A stretch of 64,000 nt of DNA from assembly GCA_963854835.1 (NCBI GenBank), contig OY978525.1:24947253-25011252 (forward strand). The letters are read 5' to 3'. This document shows positions 45,401 to 56,204 of the stretch, in pieces. This stretch comes from Megamerina dolium. Taxonomy: Eukaryota; Arthropoda; Insecta; Diptera; Megamerinidae. Within the stretch, counting starts at the first letter, position 1. Each line of letters begins with the position of its first letter. Made by a program: the position numbers and the translations under genes. The notes below the pieces were generated by a model. It had not been told where the DNA came from, ran no database searches, and saw only the letters and a program-made list of their open reading frames with translations.

Positions 45401-45673
45401 ATTCAATACGTTTGTTCCACCGGCACCGATTATGGAGGGAGATGTTGGTGAAGTAGAAGCTAAAGCACCTGCGATTTCTGCAGTTGTCTGTTCATCATTT
45501 TGCGACAGAGCACGATCCATCATTAAGGACGAGGTACCAGATGTGCTGCTTGTTGAACAGACACTATTATTACGTCCACGCGACAGGATATGAGCTTGTG
45601 GAAAATTCGTATCATCAATGGCATCATTTAGCTCACTGGCACTCATTTCAGATAGTTGACGTGTGAGACTCAT
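33327..45673 (-). CDS. Pu: Punch, GTP cyclohydrolase I, whole gene (main isoform, 5 coding exons)
   Basis: Coding exons are 45673-45295, 44909-44700, 33968-33803, 33730-33614 and 33456-33327, with all GT/AG junctions. The total of 1002 nt gives 333 residues. The enzyme converts GTP to dihydroneopterin triphosphate, the first step to tetrahydrobiopterin and the fly eye pteridines. The catalytic core is intact, including MCEHHLVPF (zinc Cys and His residues), [31 protein letters not shown], and [11 protein letters not shown] with the second zinc Cys. The N-terminal part ([14 protein letters not shown], then [19 protein letters not shown]) is the fly-specific Ser/Thr-rich regulatory extension known from Drosophila Punch. 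Intron 2 is 10.7 kb and holds transposons, a SINE pair and a satellite array. Confidence 0.97.
33614..33730 (-). CDS. Pu: Punch exon 4: catalytic core
   Basis: A 117-nt exon after TTTATAG encoding [20 protein letters not shown], then [23 protein letters not shown] and QPAGVAV are family signature blocks near the active site. The donor GGAGT|GTAAGT splits a Val codon. Confidence 0.96.
33803..33968 (-). CDS. Pu: Punch exon 3: zinc/catalytic core
   Basis: It encodes [20 protein letters not shown], then [19 protein letters not shown] and [17 protein letters not shown]. The CEHH motif supplies a zinc-ligand Cys and catalytic His residues. It is entered after TTTAG at 33969 and leaves at AAG|GTAAAT (33802). 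Confidence 0.97.
34050..34660 (-). mobile_element. Internally deleted mariner in Punch intron 2
   Basis: A minus-strand ATG at 34630 begins [20 protein letters not shown], continues [18 protein letters not shown], then skips to the C-terminus: [20 protein letters not shown], then [16 protein letters not shown] and [13 protein letters not shown]. The middle (first and second catalytic Asp region) is missing. Terminal repeats were not identified. Confidence 0.88.
35178..35420. repeat. 126-bp tandem duplication
   Basis: ATAAAATTCTGTTATG starts at 35178 and 35304. Both copies continue through CATAACATAAA, then TTTCTGTTAATAA and TTCAATTAAC to CCATTATGGAT/CCATTATGATT. The internal GTTAATAATTTCAATTAAC is nearly self-complementary. 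Confidence 0.85.
36797..36816. promoter_or_regulatory. GAGA-repeat cluster
   Basis: A 20-bp GA-rich run interrupted once by C offers several GAGAG sites, the target of the GAF/Trl factor in flies. It lies in Punch intron 2, so a regulatory role is possible but unproven. Confidence 0.3.
36880..37170. repeat. Three diverged tandem units of about 110-125 bp
   Basis: GTAATTTGTTCTTCTCATTT near 36889 recurs as GTAATTTGTTCGTCTCATTT near 37011 and, more decayed, near 37108, each followed by a TAGAATATTTTGAT-like block. Confidence 0.6.
37290..39350. other. Punch intron 2, unassigned
   Basis: A plus-strand frame at 37411-37530 ([19 protein letters not shown]) ends at a stop after about 36 codons. I do not recognise it; it may be a transposon relic. 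The rest is AT-rich with no clear feature. Confidence 0.3.
39357..39550 (-). mobile_element. tRNA-derived SINE-related copy 5
   Basis: The minus strand reads from GGGTCCCATAGCAGGGG through a B-box-like GAGTTCGAAACGC to the family body (GACAAATCT, AAGCTCTGTGACATAGCTC, TTCCGCCGTTCGGAG). It is diverged from the other copies. Confidence 0.6.
39650..39715 (+). mobile_element. Short LINE fragment (RT family L1a)
   Basis: AAGCAAAATATGATCGGATG followed by AAAGTATGTCCAATGATTAG parallels the blocks at 2292 and 23970. Confidence 0.65.
39820..40215 (-). mobile_element. LINE RNase H domain relic (I-type)
   Basis: On the minus strand: [20 protein letters not shown], then [19 protein letters not shown]-like remnants and [20 protein letters not shown] with QGTTLP. 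This order (GSK, DSQAA, WVPGHxxIEGN..AD.LAxxGT) is the RNase H domain of I/R1-type LINEs. Catalytic motifs are degraded. Confidence 0.75.
40337..40635 (+). mobile_element. tRNA-derived SINE, copy 4
   Basis: GGGTGCTGTGGATCAGCGG starts the head; the middle of the tRNA-like part is deleted (GGCCTTATTAAATCCCCAAC). The body (CAGTACCCATCTGTCGGC, GTTCTGCCGTTCGAAACC) and T-rich end match copies 1 and 2. Confidence 0.8.
40640..40950 (+). mobile_element. LINE C-terminal fragment (RT family L1a)
   Basis: GAGAAAGGCCTTTCGCAAAATCTTCG, split here as the [10 protein letters not shown] block, then DNIDIVK, RIKIHF, and a block equivalent to [14 protein letters not shown]. It directly follows the SINE copy at 40337. 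Confidence 0.65.
41018..41836 (+). mobile_element. 819-bp internally deleted mariner with TIRs and TA duplication
   Basis: The left 27 bp (CGAGGGTGGTCCCAGAACTA and on) and the complement of the right 27 bp (CGTGGGCGGTCTCAGAACTA and on) agree at 24 of 27 positions. TA flanks at 41016-41017 and 41837-41838. Coding relics include [22 protein letters not shown] N-terminus near 41210, [53 protein letters not shown], then a jump to WAKSMS and a C-terminal tail. The catalytic middle is missing. Confidence 0.92.
41840..43160. other. Punch intron 2, AT-rich, nothing recognised
   Basis: No coding or mobile homology noticed between the mariner and the satellite array. Confidence 0.4.
43165..44585. repeat. 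Satellite-like array, family B, in Punch intron 2
   Basis: The landmark TAGTTTCCATACAAA recurs at about 43323, 43467, 43633, 43787, 43925, 44092, 44255, 44410 and 44560, with a decayed copy near 43175. Spacings run from 138 to 167, mean about 155 bp, so nine to ten units. Other shared blocks are AAAAATCGACAAATTTTTC, GTATGGAAGGTA, CAATGTAGCATTGTAAAA and CTTTGGAAATCTTATTTTT. It ends about 115 bp from the splice donor of Punch exon 2. Confidence 0.88.
44700..44909 (-). CDS. Pu: Punch exon 2: first common exon
   Basis: After TTCATAG the frame reads [20 protein letters not shown], then [40 protein letters not shown]. The TPERAAKAM block is the GTP cyclohydrolase I N-terminal helix. The donor GAAG|GTAAGT is followed by the 10.7-kb intron. 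The phase-1 entry accepts exon 1 and the alternative exon at 55171. Confidence 0.96.
45295..45673 (-). CDS. Pu: Punch exon 1: fly-type N-terminal extension
   Basis: The ATG at 45673-45671 opens [20 protein letters not shown], near-identical in my memory to one Drosophila Punch N-terminus. The rest is Ser/Thr/Pro-rich with [14 protein letters not shown] at the end, consistent with a phosphorylated regulatory tail. The donor is CCAG|GTATTA (45294), phase 1. Upstream in the 5' region (45861-45905) is an AAT/AAG/AAC-rich microsatellite. Confidence 0.95.
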
Positions 45674-46100
45674 TATGTATTTCTTCTAAATTTATTTTGA
45701 ATTTCTCTTTTTTTTTTTAATCTATTTATGGTAATTTGAATTTTGCTTTAATAAATATTGTCCTTTTTATTTCGTTTGACTAAAACACTTTATTTACTAC
45801 TAAGTATACACGTTTAAGCACTTTTAAAGCAATTGAGTTTGAACAATCAAAACATCAACAACAATAATAATAAGAATAATAAGAATAATAAGAATAACAA
45901 CAACAACGAACAATACTAATACTACTTATACGTGTGTATATATTCTTTTATTTTTCTCTACTTTAAAAGTTACAAGTAGATACTTTTCTATTTAAAAACA
46001 AAAAATGCCCGTTTATATATTTTTGTACATGCGAACTTTTTGAAATTCATTTAACAACTGAATTGGGGGGAGCAACAAGCATCAAGCATAATCAAAAATA
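45674..46100 (-). promoter_or_regulatory. Pu: 5' region of the main Punch transcript
   Basis: Immediately upstream of the Punch exon 1 ATG. A minus-strand TATATAA lies at about 46018-46012; if used, transcription would start near 45985. AAT/AAG triplet repeats at 45861-45905 would then be in the 5' UTR. Weak evidence. Confidence 0.25.
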
Positions 46101-49100
46101 TTTATAGGTAGGTACGCATATGAATTCAGATGTATGGCAGTATGCGTGTGTTCGATTTGATTCCGTTAAAGCAAAGCTTTAAAAATAAAACTCTACTCTT
46201 GCTCATTCTCTTTTGTGACGCTTTATGGTTTATTTTGTCTCTTTTAAATTTTGCAATTGTTCTCTAGCATTTAGTAAGCTCACTGCACCTGTATTTCATG
46301 TTGCCATATTTCGCATACGTTGTCGAATTTTGATGATTAAAAACCTCTAACTCTATTTATAATGCCTAAAAATATGGAATTTGACAAAAAATATATCGGA
46401 CTTTATAACTCATTTAAATATAATTTCTCTATTATGAATTTTATAACAGATCTACTTGCGAAACTGTCGAACAGTCATTGTGTTTTTGCTTGATATTGTT
46501 TGACATTGCGTTATGATAATATTTAACCCGGCACAGTGTGTACAAATTGTTTAATTTTACTACGAAAATCAGCGTTCTACGAGGAATGTATTTCATACGC
46601 TTAGAGCAATGATCAATGACGACAATTTCTGACTAAATGTCAACATAAATAAGTAAAATTACCACATTTGAGCTGAAAAGACATCTAGACAAAATAACGG
46701 TTTTGTGTGATTTATGGGGCATACCCAAATACTACTCGAATCCGCCATCGAAAGTTGGAGTCTCTTAACCGCAGTGACGGCCAACATTTGAAAGAAAGAA
46801 ATTACCATAAAAATGGATTCTATTATTTTTGAAATATTTTTGAGAATATTTTTTCAAAATTAATCACCTATTAATCACCCAATAATAGTGTAAGACCGAT
46901 TTATTCCTAAGGATATTTCCCTCCTGTACCGCGACCTCTTCTATTGTACATTGTGTGTTATACCTCCTCCTTGTAAACTGTCTTTATATCCGAAACTTGT
47001 ATTCCTGGGTAATCTTCTTCTTTCAACATGTGTTTGCCAAGTCTTTGGATTAATTGTTTCAAACCACCTTTACCGAATTTGTCTGCCAGTCTTTTTTTAT
47101 TTGCTAAATTTTGGACAAGGCTTTTTTGTTCTACTAATGAGATCCACCCTTTGCCGAGTGGGAAACTCTAGAGCGAACTACTTAAGAATATTAATCGATT
47201 TGTAACAATAGAACTTTTTTGTTCAAACATTTTCCTCAAATTAGTCACAAAACTCGATAATGACATCATTAAATTTACTATCTTTATAGTCAGATAGAGA
47301 ACTTTTGCTTGAATAGTTTTAAAGTGCTGAATTCTCCCATTGGTCGTCCTTAACAACATGTTGAAACAATATTTGAAAAATTACGTTTGCTAAAGAGTCA
47401 TTTTCTAGCTGATTTAGATGTTTAAAAAATGTTCAATTTAAATTTTAAATGAAGTAAGTCGGCAGATTTCAACAAGGTGCATAAACAGTATTTTTACCGC
47501 AAAATATGGGAAATATTTGTACACAAATTTAAAAAAAAATGGAAATGGAATAGAAATATGTTGTAGTTCACCCCCTATTACATTATTTGACGTCTACATT
47601 TTTGTTATAATTATCAATATAATCTGTCAATATTTTTCTGTTATTCTAATGCTATATTTCACAATAAAATATTTGCTGTTATGTACATAATCGTATATCT
47701 TCCGCTTTATCTAAGCTTAGTCTTACTTTATTTGAAGTAATACAGGTTCATTTCGTTTGTAAAATATTTAAAGTGAATGCATTCATTCCTCTCTTTTGCT
47801 TTGTGTTCATTTCATAGGCAGAATCTGCCAACATACTGCCAAATTAACATTTACAAACTGCTGTTTGAATATAAATAAAATCAAAGCATTAAAGAAAGTA
47901 AGTAATTTTAGAATATTTAATCAAACATTTGGTTTAATAAAATGCTTTAAATTAAAGCATTAAATAGTGTAAAAATATGGTGTATTTAATTTTAAATCAT
48001 ATTTTGCCAAGTTGAGATTGAATTTTTAAGTTTTTAGGCAAAACTTTGGATGGAAGAAATTATTTTTAGTGGCAACACCGCAACACCACTTAGACTCTCT
48101 TTGAAGCATATGTTTGCTTCAAGTACTCTTTGTAAAGCAAATATACGCTAGTTTTCGCTCTTACTCGTTTTGCACAAATCATTTAGTTTTTGTTCTTTTG
48201 CATTTGAACTTTTAAACTGTTGCTTTTATTTACCAGCATCTTTTGCATATGTTCTGTATGAATATGACTGTGTGTGTCCGTGTGTATGATTTTCTTTTAC
48301 CAGCACGTACTATAATATTGTTTTAAGTTATTGCAGTCGTGTAAATTAGTAAATATCAGATTTAATGAGAGAGAAATGGATGACGATGCTAATTTTTCTG
48401 ATAACTTTATTAAATTGATTTATACACATATACATATGCATATATATATAACGGTGAATTGAATTTTCATGTGACAATTGACACCTACAGCTATTGAATA
48501 GTAGGTATTGATATTGAATACACTGAAGGTTATATGTACATAAATATATACGTGTGTGTGGAATGAATGTGAATATTTACCATTTACGCATTACTTATTA
48601 AGTGAAATGCAGTTTATGTTGTTTTTTATTTTAATGTGTTGTAGCTAACCATACATTTCCGGTATAGGAATTTCATTTACATATACTACAACCATTAACC
48701 CGGCAATAAATAATTTGATATCTTGCAAGATATATGCAAATATACATATTTAGAATGATGTGGAAATTGATTCCTTCTCTAAAAGTCGTTATTTATTCAA
48801 TTTTTTCTCCATAGCATCATTTAATTTGATCATCAATGCTTGGTATTGGCACCAGTAGCTCGTATGAGATAATTCCCTTCTAATCTCATTACATATCCAC
48901 TATTACGCCAACACATAACACAGATATCACATTTATCATATCACACAGGACATTCTGTGAATTTTAATTCGTAAATGACGCAACGTTCTTTACGATTACC
49001 CTCCGTGAGCTCGCTTTACAAGTAAATTATTAAACACGGCCTTCCTCAGTTCGTCTGACATTAAATCAGCTTCACCAAAGGATAACACACACTATTTTGC

Positions 49101-49500
49101 TCTAAATGATTTCTTAGTAGGACTGTGAGATTAATCGTATAATTGATCCAGATTAATCAAAACTCTGATTTATTAATTATTCGATTTGTCTGACTTATTT
49201 GTATTGGAAAAATTACTGCAAATATATTGTTTTTCATTTGGAATAATAAATTAATCTAAATTCTGATTACTTGAATAATTTCAATTTTATTTAATCTAAA
49301 ACATTATTGCATGTTTAATTGCATAGTCCATGCGCATAAACGATCTTTTCAATCGCAACCCAATTGGTCAAACCAATTAAAAAAAGACAAATTATAGTCT
49401 TTCTAGAGTGACATATTTGAAATGAAGTATACAAAAAGTGAACTGATTTGTCCAGCCTTTTGAGAAGACAATCTCTTACTCTTCAACATTTACAGTAACT
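46101..49500. other. Upstream/intronic Punch region, nothing recognised
   Basis: AT-rich sequence with short runs. No coding block, TIR pair or clear tandem array was found. Confidence 0.35.
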
Positions 49501-49559
49501 GTTAAAAATATTGATGTTGTGTGAGTATACAAAATAGTGGGTGTGGTATGACAATTTTT

Positions 49560-50190
49560 TGGTCAACTTTCAACCATTACTATATATGTAGCGACATAAT
49601 TGAGCCCATCGTAGCAGTGACTTTGTATGGAAGCTGCATTGAATAGGCTTGTCCATTTTTTTTCAAAATTATTTCCATTTAAATTATTAAACTGAGTACT
49701 AAATATGATTGTTCTAAACGAAGAACTCTGTAAATTATGGAGGTGTAAAATTATAAAACAATTCTGTAACTTTGTATGGGAGCTTTATTTGGAGTGGCTT
49801 ATACATTTCTTGACAGATTAGTACTAAATATATTATAATGTGCCAAATATGATTGATCTAGATGGAATATTAAACATATTATTATAAATTTAAAACTAAT
49901 TTCGTGACTTTGTATGAGATGTACATTAAATAGTAGGCGTGACTTACTCATTTCTTGTGAGATTACCATAATGTACTAAATATGGTTGCTCCAGGCAGAA
50001 GATTAAATAACAGGATGGCTTAAAATTTTATTAAAATCTTTAGTTTTATATGGAAGCTACATTAAATCATGGGCATGGCTCAACAATTTCTTAAGATAAT
50101 ATTTCTCTCTACAATATTAATCTAAGTACCAAATAATGTCATCCTAAATGGAATATTCAATAAGTTAAAATGGTTTCATACGTAATAAAT
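49560..50190. repeat. Satellite-like array, family C
   Basis: GACTTTGTATGGAAGCT-like landmarks occur at about 49620, 49770, 49907 and 50043, spacing about 138-150 bp. Each is followed by CATTAAATAG-, GGCTTGNNCATTTC-, GTACTAAATATGATTG- and GAATATTAAA-like blocks. Four diverged units, possibly a fifth before 49600. Confidence 0.75.
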
Positions 50191-51650
50191 TTTCGAGGAT
50201 AATACGAGTATCTTTGATTGCTACGTGTGAACGTAACAGTTGACCGATCATGGTCATTTTCAACAGTCTCTGTAAAATTAAACCGTAGCTAGTTTATGTT
50301 TAATTTCATGGAAATAAAGCAATATTTGTTCAAGTTCTCGTACGAACCAACAAGGTGGCATATGGAAGGGCATCTTTAAATCAACGTTGGTCAATAATAC
50401 AATATATTATATATATATATTTATTTGTTTGTTTTTTTAATATCTATGAAGTTGCTTGTAAAAACACGGTAATATTTAAACGTTGCTTATTATTTTCATG
50501 AAACTTATGTTCGTGCAAATTATGAACGAATTTGAGTTGAAGTAAATACAGAATTATTCTATACATATTTATAGGGGGAGAATACATATGTATAATACAT
50601 GTAACGAACGTATTTAAAAGCTGGAAATAAAAAGAGCAAATTTCCAAAGAAATATACTTGCTAAAAGGTTTTAAAATTATTTCAGTTCAATCCAGATTTT
50701 CTCTATATGCTGATATAAGATTATTATATGCTCATATGGATGCATAAGCATGAATAGCAGTCGATGTAAAAACCGACTCAATTAAATAATAAATATTTAT
50801 CAATACAGATGAAACCATAAAAATGATGAATATTAATTGGATTTCATGTTTTTTCATCTTATAAGTGCTAACAATATTTATATTGAACACTTTTATGGAT
50901 TTATGGTGGTAATCTATGAGTATAGATTCTCTCATTTCATTCACTTATTTCTATAGTTTTCTATATGAAGATTTTCAATGAAACCAAAGTCATCATTTAC
51001 ATTTGATTGTTTTCAGAATTTACACAAATTGGCACACGTATTTCTCTTCAAGATCAAGTTCAATATTCTTCTGAAATATTCGAAAATTCAAATACAAACT
51101 CATTTCCAATGCTATACTATAATCATTGTTCTACGAATTGTATACCAATATACATATATGTAAATCTATTGTATTCTCATGTATGAATAGGTAATCACAA
51201 TACGTTCATATTCTAGCAAACAATATACATATGTATACAACGTATATTATGGCGTATGATGAACATCTGTATGTATATATGTGTTTACATGTAATTTGTG
51301 GTCAAATTCCATACGATTTTTCACTCAATTTGATTTGATTTGATCCATTTGAATATATGAATATAATGTTAATTTTTGAAATGCATTAAATATGAGCAAA
51401 TCGGAGGAGATTTTAATACTGCGTTTTACCAATTTTTTAATATTATTCTTTATTTTAAGATTATATCAGAAAATACGTACAATAGAATTTGTTGAAATTG
51501 CGAATTTTCAAGTTCTGAATGCTGTAAACAAATTGCAAGAATTTCTTTGAGTCATTTAATATTAAATTGAAGGGGCAGAAGCCAATTTATGCAAATTAAA
51601 GTAGTGAAATATCTGCAAAAAATACTAACAATTAATTAGTTATGAGAGAA
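50191..51650. other. AT-rich stretch, nothing recognised
   Basis: No gene or repeat structure identified. Confidence 0.35.
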
Positions 51651-51656
51651 CTCTAA

Positions 51657-52015
51657 AGCTGAAAGTCCACACTCCCCGTTGTACTCTTTTTCGCATCCTA
51701 GCGTCTGTCAAAAAAGTAGCATCAGTGTAGTTGCATAGGGCAAGTTATACAGCGCAAAGCGTAGGATGCCTAAGACGCGTAGAATGCGAAAGTATGGCTA
51801 CTTTCTACTTTTGTAAGCATTCTACGCGTCCATACAAAGAGGCCAGTTGATTTTAATAGCCAATGGTGTTAAATTCTATTTTATTTTCAATGCTATCGAT
51901 AAATGCTATTAAATGCTATTGAAAAGCGTCGCATGCAGAAAAGCATAGAATACGTAGAATGTGTGAAATGCATAGAACGCGGTGACGCGAAAATGCGTGA
52001 TGTGGACTTTCAGCT
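51657..52015. mobile_element. 359-bp PIF/Harbinger-like MITE
   Basis: Perfect ends AGCTGAAAGTCCACA and its inverse TGTGGACTTTCAGCT, flanked by TAA at 51654-51656 and 52016-52018, a 3-bp TWA-type duplication typical of Harbinger elements. The interior holds repeated GCATTCTACGCGTC/GCGTAGAATGC-like subterminal motifs in both orientations and no coding sequence. Confidence 0.88.
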
Positions 52016-52859
52016 TAAGTTTTTCGTACTCAAATTATATCATGTTTAGACGAGAGTGAAATTATACGCTTTCTGAAGATCAATAACTGACAACAATAAT
52101 TGAAATAATTTCATAATTTGATTGTAACATGATAAAACTTTGAAAACTGACAAAAATATGCGTCTATTGTGAATAATTTTTTATATAAAAAAGACAGGTA
52201 AATAAAATTTAATTTAAAAACATATAATTATGCATGTTATTGAAAAAGGTAAAAGAAATATGTATGTTGAGCAAGCGCTATGATAGAACTGTAGGTAGAA
52301 GTGTTACATTCTAGAGGAAATAACGATTTCGAAAAGTTGTTATTTTCATGTGGAAATTTGATTTACAACTGAAAATTCCTTTGTAAGAAGTGTACATTAG
52401 TAATATTAGCTGCATTATTTTGCACGCGAGTTGCAAAAGAACACTCACTTATTTGCCGAACTTCATGCAAAGCAACAACAATAATAAGCGACATCGTCTA
52501 TTTTAACCGAGTTCAATTGAATTTGCTTATATTTTAATCGACCTGAGTTATAATGTTGGAAAGTAAAAAAAACAGCACTATTGTGAATAGACTACTGGAA
52601 TGTGTTTGGGAAATTTCAACAACACGTCAAATTATTGTAAATATAAACAAAAATAAGCAAAATAAAGCAAGTGCAAATAAAAATTTATTTTAAATAAACG
52701 AACATATTTACCACAAATTCCGCAGAATTGAACAACCATATATACCACCAGCGTTGCTAAGTAACTAAAGGGAAATTATATTATAAGGGACATGTGAGTT
52801 TATGTCCTTTTGCAACTCGCTTACAAAAGAATGCAGCTATTATCATAAATATATAAAAA

Positions 52860-53360
52860 GGTTGCCAGTAATCAATTCCAATTAGAAATGATCATGTGAA
52901 TACATTCAATTTCAAATTGAAATTGCATCATTTTTCTGCCATCTTAGAGTAGTGTTTTTTTTAGTGTTTTTTTTTTCAAGTAAGATTTAGAATTATCAAT
53001 TTGTCATAAATATTAAGAAACGTTGCAAATACCAGTTATTAATTGTGAATTAGAAATGATCGTATGAACAGACTCAATTTTAAACTGAAATTTTATAATT
53101 TTGATGTCGTTTGAAGAGAATATTTTTTATATTGTAGGTATAGAATTTTCCATATGGACTAAATGTTGCAATTGTGAATTGAATTTTGAAATGAAATTGT
53201 ATAATTTTCAGGTGGTCAATTTGCATGGCGTTTTTTTACAGGAATAAAAACTTCGATTTAGATAACTGTAAAATTGTCATAGATAACATATTGAGAAATG
53301 TTGCAATTTTGTCAGTTATTAATTGAAATTAGGAAATTAGAAATCGTATCCCTATCGCTA
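52860..53360. repeat. Satellite-like array, family D
   Basis: TTAGAAATGATCATGTGAA (about 52883) recurs as TTAGAAATGATCGTATGAA (about 53051) and decays near 53175 and 53337. Shared blocks are TCAATTTCAAATTGAAATT and GAAACGTTGCAAAT. Three to four units of about 165 bp. Confidence 0.7.
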
Positions 53361-53976
53361 ATGTTCGAATGCGTCAACTGTCCGACGAGGCCTGAAACAA
53401 GTTCGAAATTTGGCTTTTCACGGTTTTTAGACCTCGGTTGGAAAACAGCTTCCATACAATTGCACTAAAGCATATTTAAGACTTGAGCGCCTAAAGCCGC
53501 AATGCGAGAAAAATCTGGTATGGAGCTTCTCTTTAAATGCCATGAAATTCTAATAAAGCAAAAATATTGAACATTTCATACATTTTTGTTGTGCTTTCAC
53601 AATTACTATCATAAAATCCGTTCCTCTCCTATTTTAAAGTTTCTTCTTTTCTGGCAAAAGAAATAATGCAACAACATGAAAATATTTCCCTAATTATATC
53701 AACATTTCTACAAAAATATTACAATAAATTTATTACGATAGTTCACTTGCCAGATCATCTTACTTACGTACGTCATGAAGGTAAAGCAAAATATTGTGTG
53801 CTTCCGTATTGCATAATTCTCACAACAGATGTACTGATACTCGTATGACAAAGTGTAGCAAATGAAATATATTTGAACATTCAAATGTAATATTTATAGA
53901 TTCTATATTTATTATAGGTATAAATTACATATTTATGGATTGATTTATGTACGTATTTCACATTATTATGCATATA

Positions 53977-54011
<35 letters not shown>

Positions 54012-55170
54012 TAAAAACAACAATTTATTTATATTTAATATTGATTTGTAAAACGATAAATTATTATTCCATTATAGTTACGAATTAAAAGTCAATTATC
54101 ATCAGTTGCTTAGCAACAATAACAAATCGTCCACCTGTGCTATTTATATGTAACAAATAGTAACAACTTCCCAGATGTTTTGATATCACATTGCAAGTGC
54201 ATATTTTTCAACTGGTTAATTAATTTATATTTGTAACAATATATATGTAATAGGATAGGAATTAAAAATTATTGTAACATGAATTCTTTGAATTCTTTGA
54301 ATAAACATATGATAATTGTGAATAGTTACTTTCAAGCATATCACTAAACAGGGTTGATATTTGAACATTTTATAAAATTGCAGAATATAAAAATGTTACA
54401 TTATAATTGATAATGATTTTTGTAAAAAATTATTTATTATTATTATAAATTTCAATAAGTAAATATCTATATGAATCATATATAAAGGAACTATTGTTAT
54501 GAGAGTCTTTTGTTTGTTAATTGTTTATTAAAAGACTGTTTGTCCAAATTTTATGCCCAAACATTTGTAATTGCTGATGTTTTTTCTAAACAAATCACAT
54601 ATGTTATCATAGATTTGGTAACTAATTTGAAACTATTGCTATAAGAGTCATACAATTGTTTGATCATGAATGCTTGTTCAACATTGAAGTATGTACGAGT
54701 ATGAGTATACCCAAATATACACATTAATAATAGCATTTATATAATAGTCACAGTTTAACTAATTAAAAATACTTACATATACATCCATCAATCATTAATT
54801 AATACAATAAAAACAATGCGGTTTAAACTGGTTAGAACAAGTATTGGATTTTTGCTTAAAGTTTTTGATTTTTGTATGCTCAAAAAAAAAAAAAAGAGGA
54901 GGAAAAAATGTTTGCAATACAATTTAATGTTTGTTTCTTGCATACTTTGTTACATTTTTTTATTCTTTCATATAATTATTTGAAATAATTATATTGTTAT
55001 AAAAATGATTTAATTGTTAATTGTTGTATGTAATAAAAAAAAAAACAGAAAACAAGAATGTTAATGAAATTAATTACATACAGTAATATTGACCGCAAAT
55101 TGTTTGTTAATTTGTGTTAAGAACTAAATAATTATATACATACATGCATAAATTCATACGCAAGACTCAC
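53361..55170. other. AT-rich intronic stretch with an AT microsatellite
   Basis: An (AT)n run covers about 53988-54014. Nothing else recognised up to the alternative Punch exon. Confidence 0.4.
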
Positions 55171-55225
55171 CATTAGCATTGGTGGAGACCATTTTGTTTG
55201 TTGAATGGGAGTACGCTGTTGTTGC
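55171..55225 (-). CDS. Pu: Punch alternative 5' coding exon (inferred)
   Basis: On the minus strand, an ATG at 55192 begins MVSTNAN followed by a strong donor (AATG|GTGAGT at 55170) leaving phase 1, exactly what common exon 2 needs (GGT for Gly). Upstream is a pyrimidine-rich stretch ending GCTTCAGATCAG, which looks like a splice acceptor, so the exon may be internal. Using the second AG the frame continues open upstream as ATTAYSHSTNK. Alternatively this is a short first exon with 22 coding nt (55171-55192), giving a 214-residue protein without the Ser-rich extension. Confidence 0.6.
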
Positions 55226-55499
55226 CTGATCTGAAGCAAGAAGAAACGTGCGATATTAATTGTAAGAAATAAATGAATACGCAATAGTATACAAGTAATG
55301 AGAGAAAGCAAATGTTAAATATTGGAAAAAGGTAGAGGAAAAATGCTTTCCATATACATAATTGGCTTATATTGAACAAATAATGACGTTAACTTCCGGT
55401 TGAAAATTTTTCTTAACAGCACGGTACGGCCTTTACCTTTGATGGATAACCGTTCGTGATTAGACTGTTAAAAAAACTTCAAAAATCATTTAGTTATTT

Positions 55500-56030
55500 A
55501 GGCAGTGGCTTAGGTCCCCGTGTCCTCAATTAAATTGCAACAATTTTTCAGGCTGAAGTTGTGGAAATTAGAGAGGTATGTCCGCTAATTGGGAGCGTAT
55601 AGTCAGGCTGCAATAACAGTTCTCCAATCTAATGTTATCAATTCTAAACTGCCAAGAAAATGTAGAGGGGAAATCGGTTCAGGGCCATAGAACATCGAAA
55701 GCAATGAAAAAGCCGATGAATTCGCCCGCCTTGGTTCTTCTCTAGATACAAATTTAGCGGCACATGATCACGATCTCTTGGAAGATGTTAAAAGAACCAA
55801 CTATCTGTACCATTTTCAGCTAGGGAATGAGAGGTCATATTAATTCACCCGCCTTGGTGCTTCTCTGGACAAAGTTCTAGCTGTATAGGATCACGATCTC
55901 TTGGAGGTTGTCAAGAGAAACAATTAATTACACCATTTTCACCTAGCTAATAGAACGTTGAGCTGTGTTTAGCAGAATTAACGACCTAGAACTGATCAAT
56001 AGGAATCGCATTGATGCTGTACATTGGATT
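55500..56030 (+). mobile_element. LINE RNase H domain relic (I-type), plus strand
   Basis: Broken plus-strand blocks: IFQAEVVEIREVCPLI, SGCNNSSPI-type remnant of SQAAI, then NVINSKLPRKCRGEIGS, HRTSKAMKKPMNSPALVLL in one frame and ESNEKADEFARLGSSLDTNL with AAHDHDLLEDVKRTN in another. This matches GHxxIEGNEKADELARxGS. A 123-bp segment is duplicated in tandem. Confidence 0.75.
55718..55963 (+). repeat. 123-bp tandem duplication in LINE relic
   Basis: GAATTCGCCCGCCTTGGT (55718) recurs as TAATTCACCCGCCTTGGT (55841). Both continue to GATCACGATCTCTTGGA and CACCATTTTCA/TACCATTTTCA. Confidence 0.88.
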
Positions 56031-56204
56031 TTTTCAGGTAAGTAGTGACCAATACAGAGAAACTGCAAATTCCTTTTAATACTCAAATCAGAAGAATGGC
56101 AAATACTTTCTCGACAAATTGTCTAACTGTTCAGAAATCATTCTGAAGAACTTTAGACATTGTATAAATTCGAATGTTTACATCTAGTTAGACCTTCTGT
56201 GTTC

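Noticed and set aside
45246..45593. 115-residue plus-strand frame
   Set aside because: Antisense of Punch exon 1.
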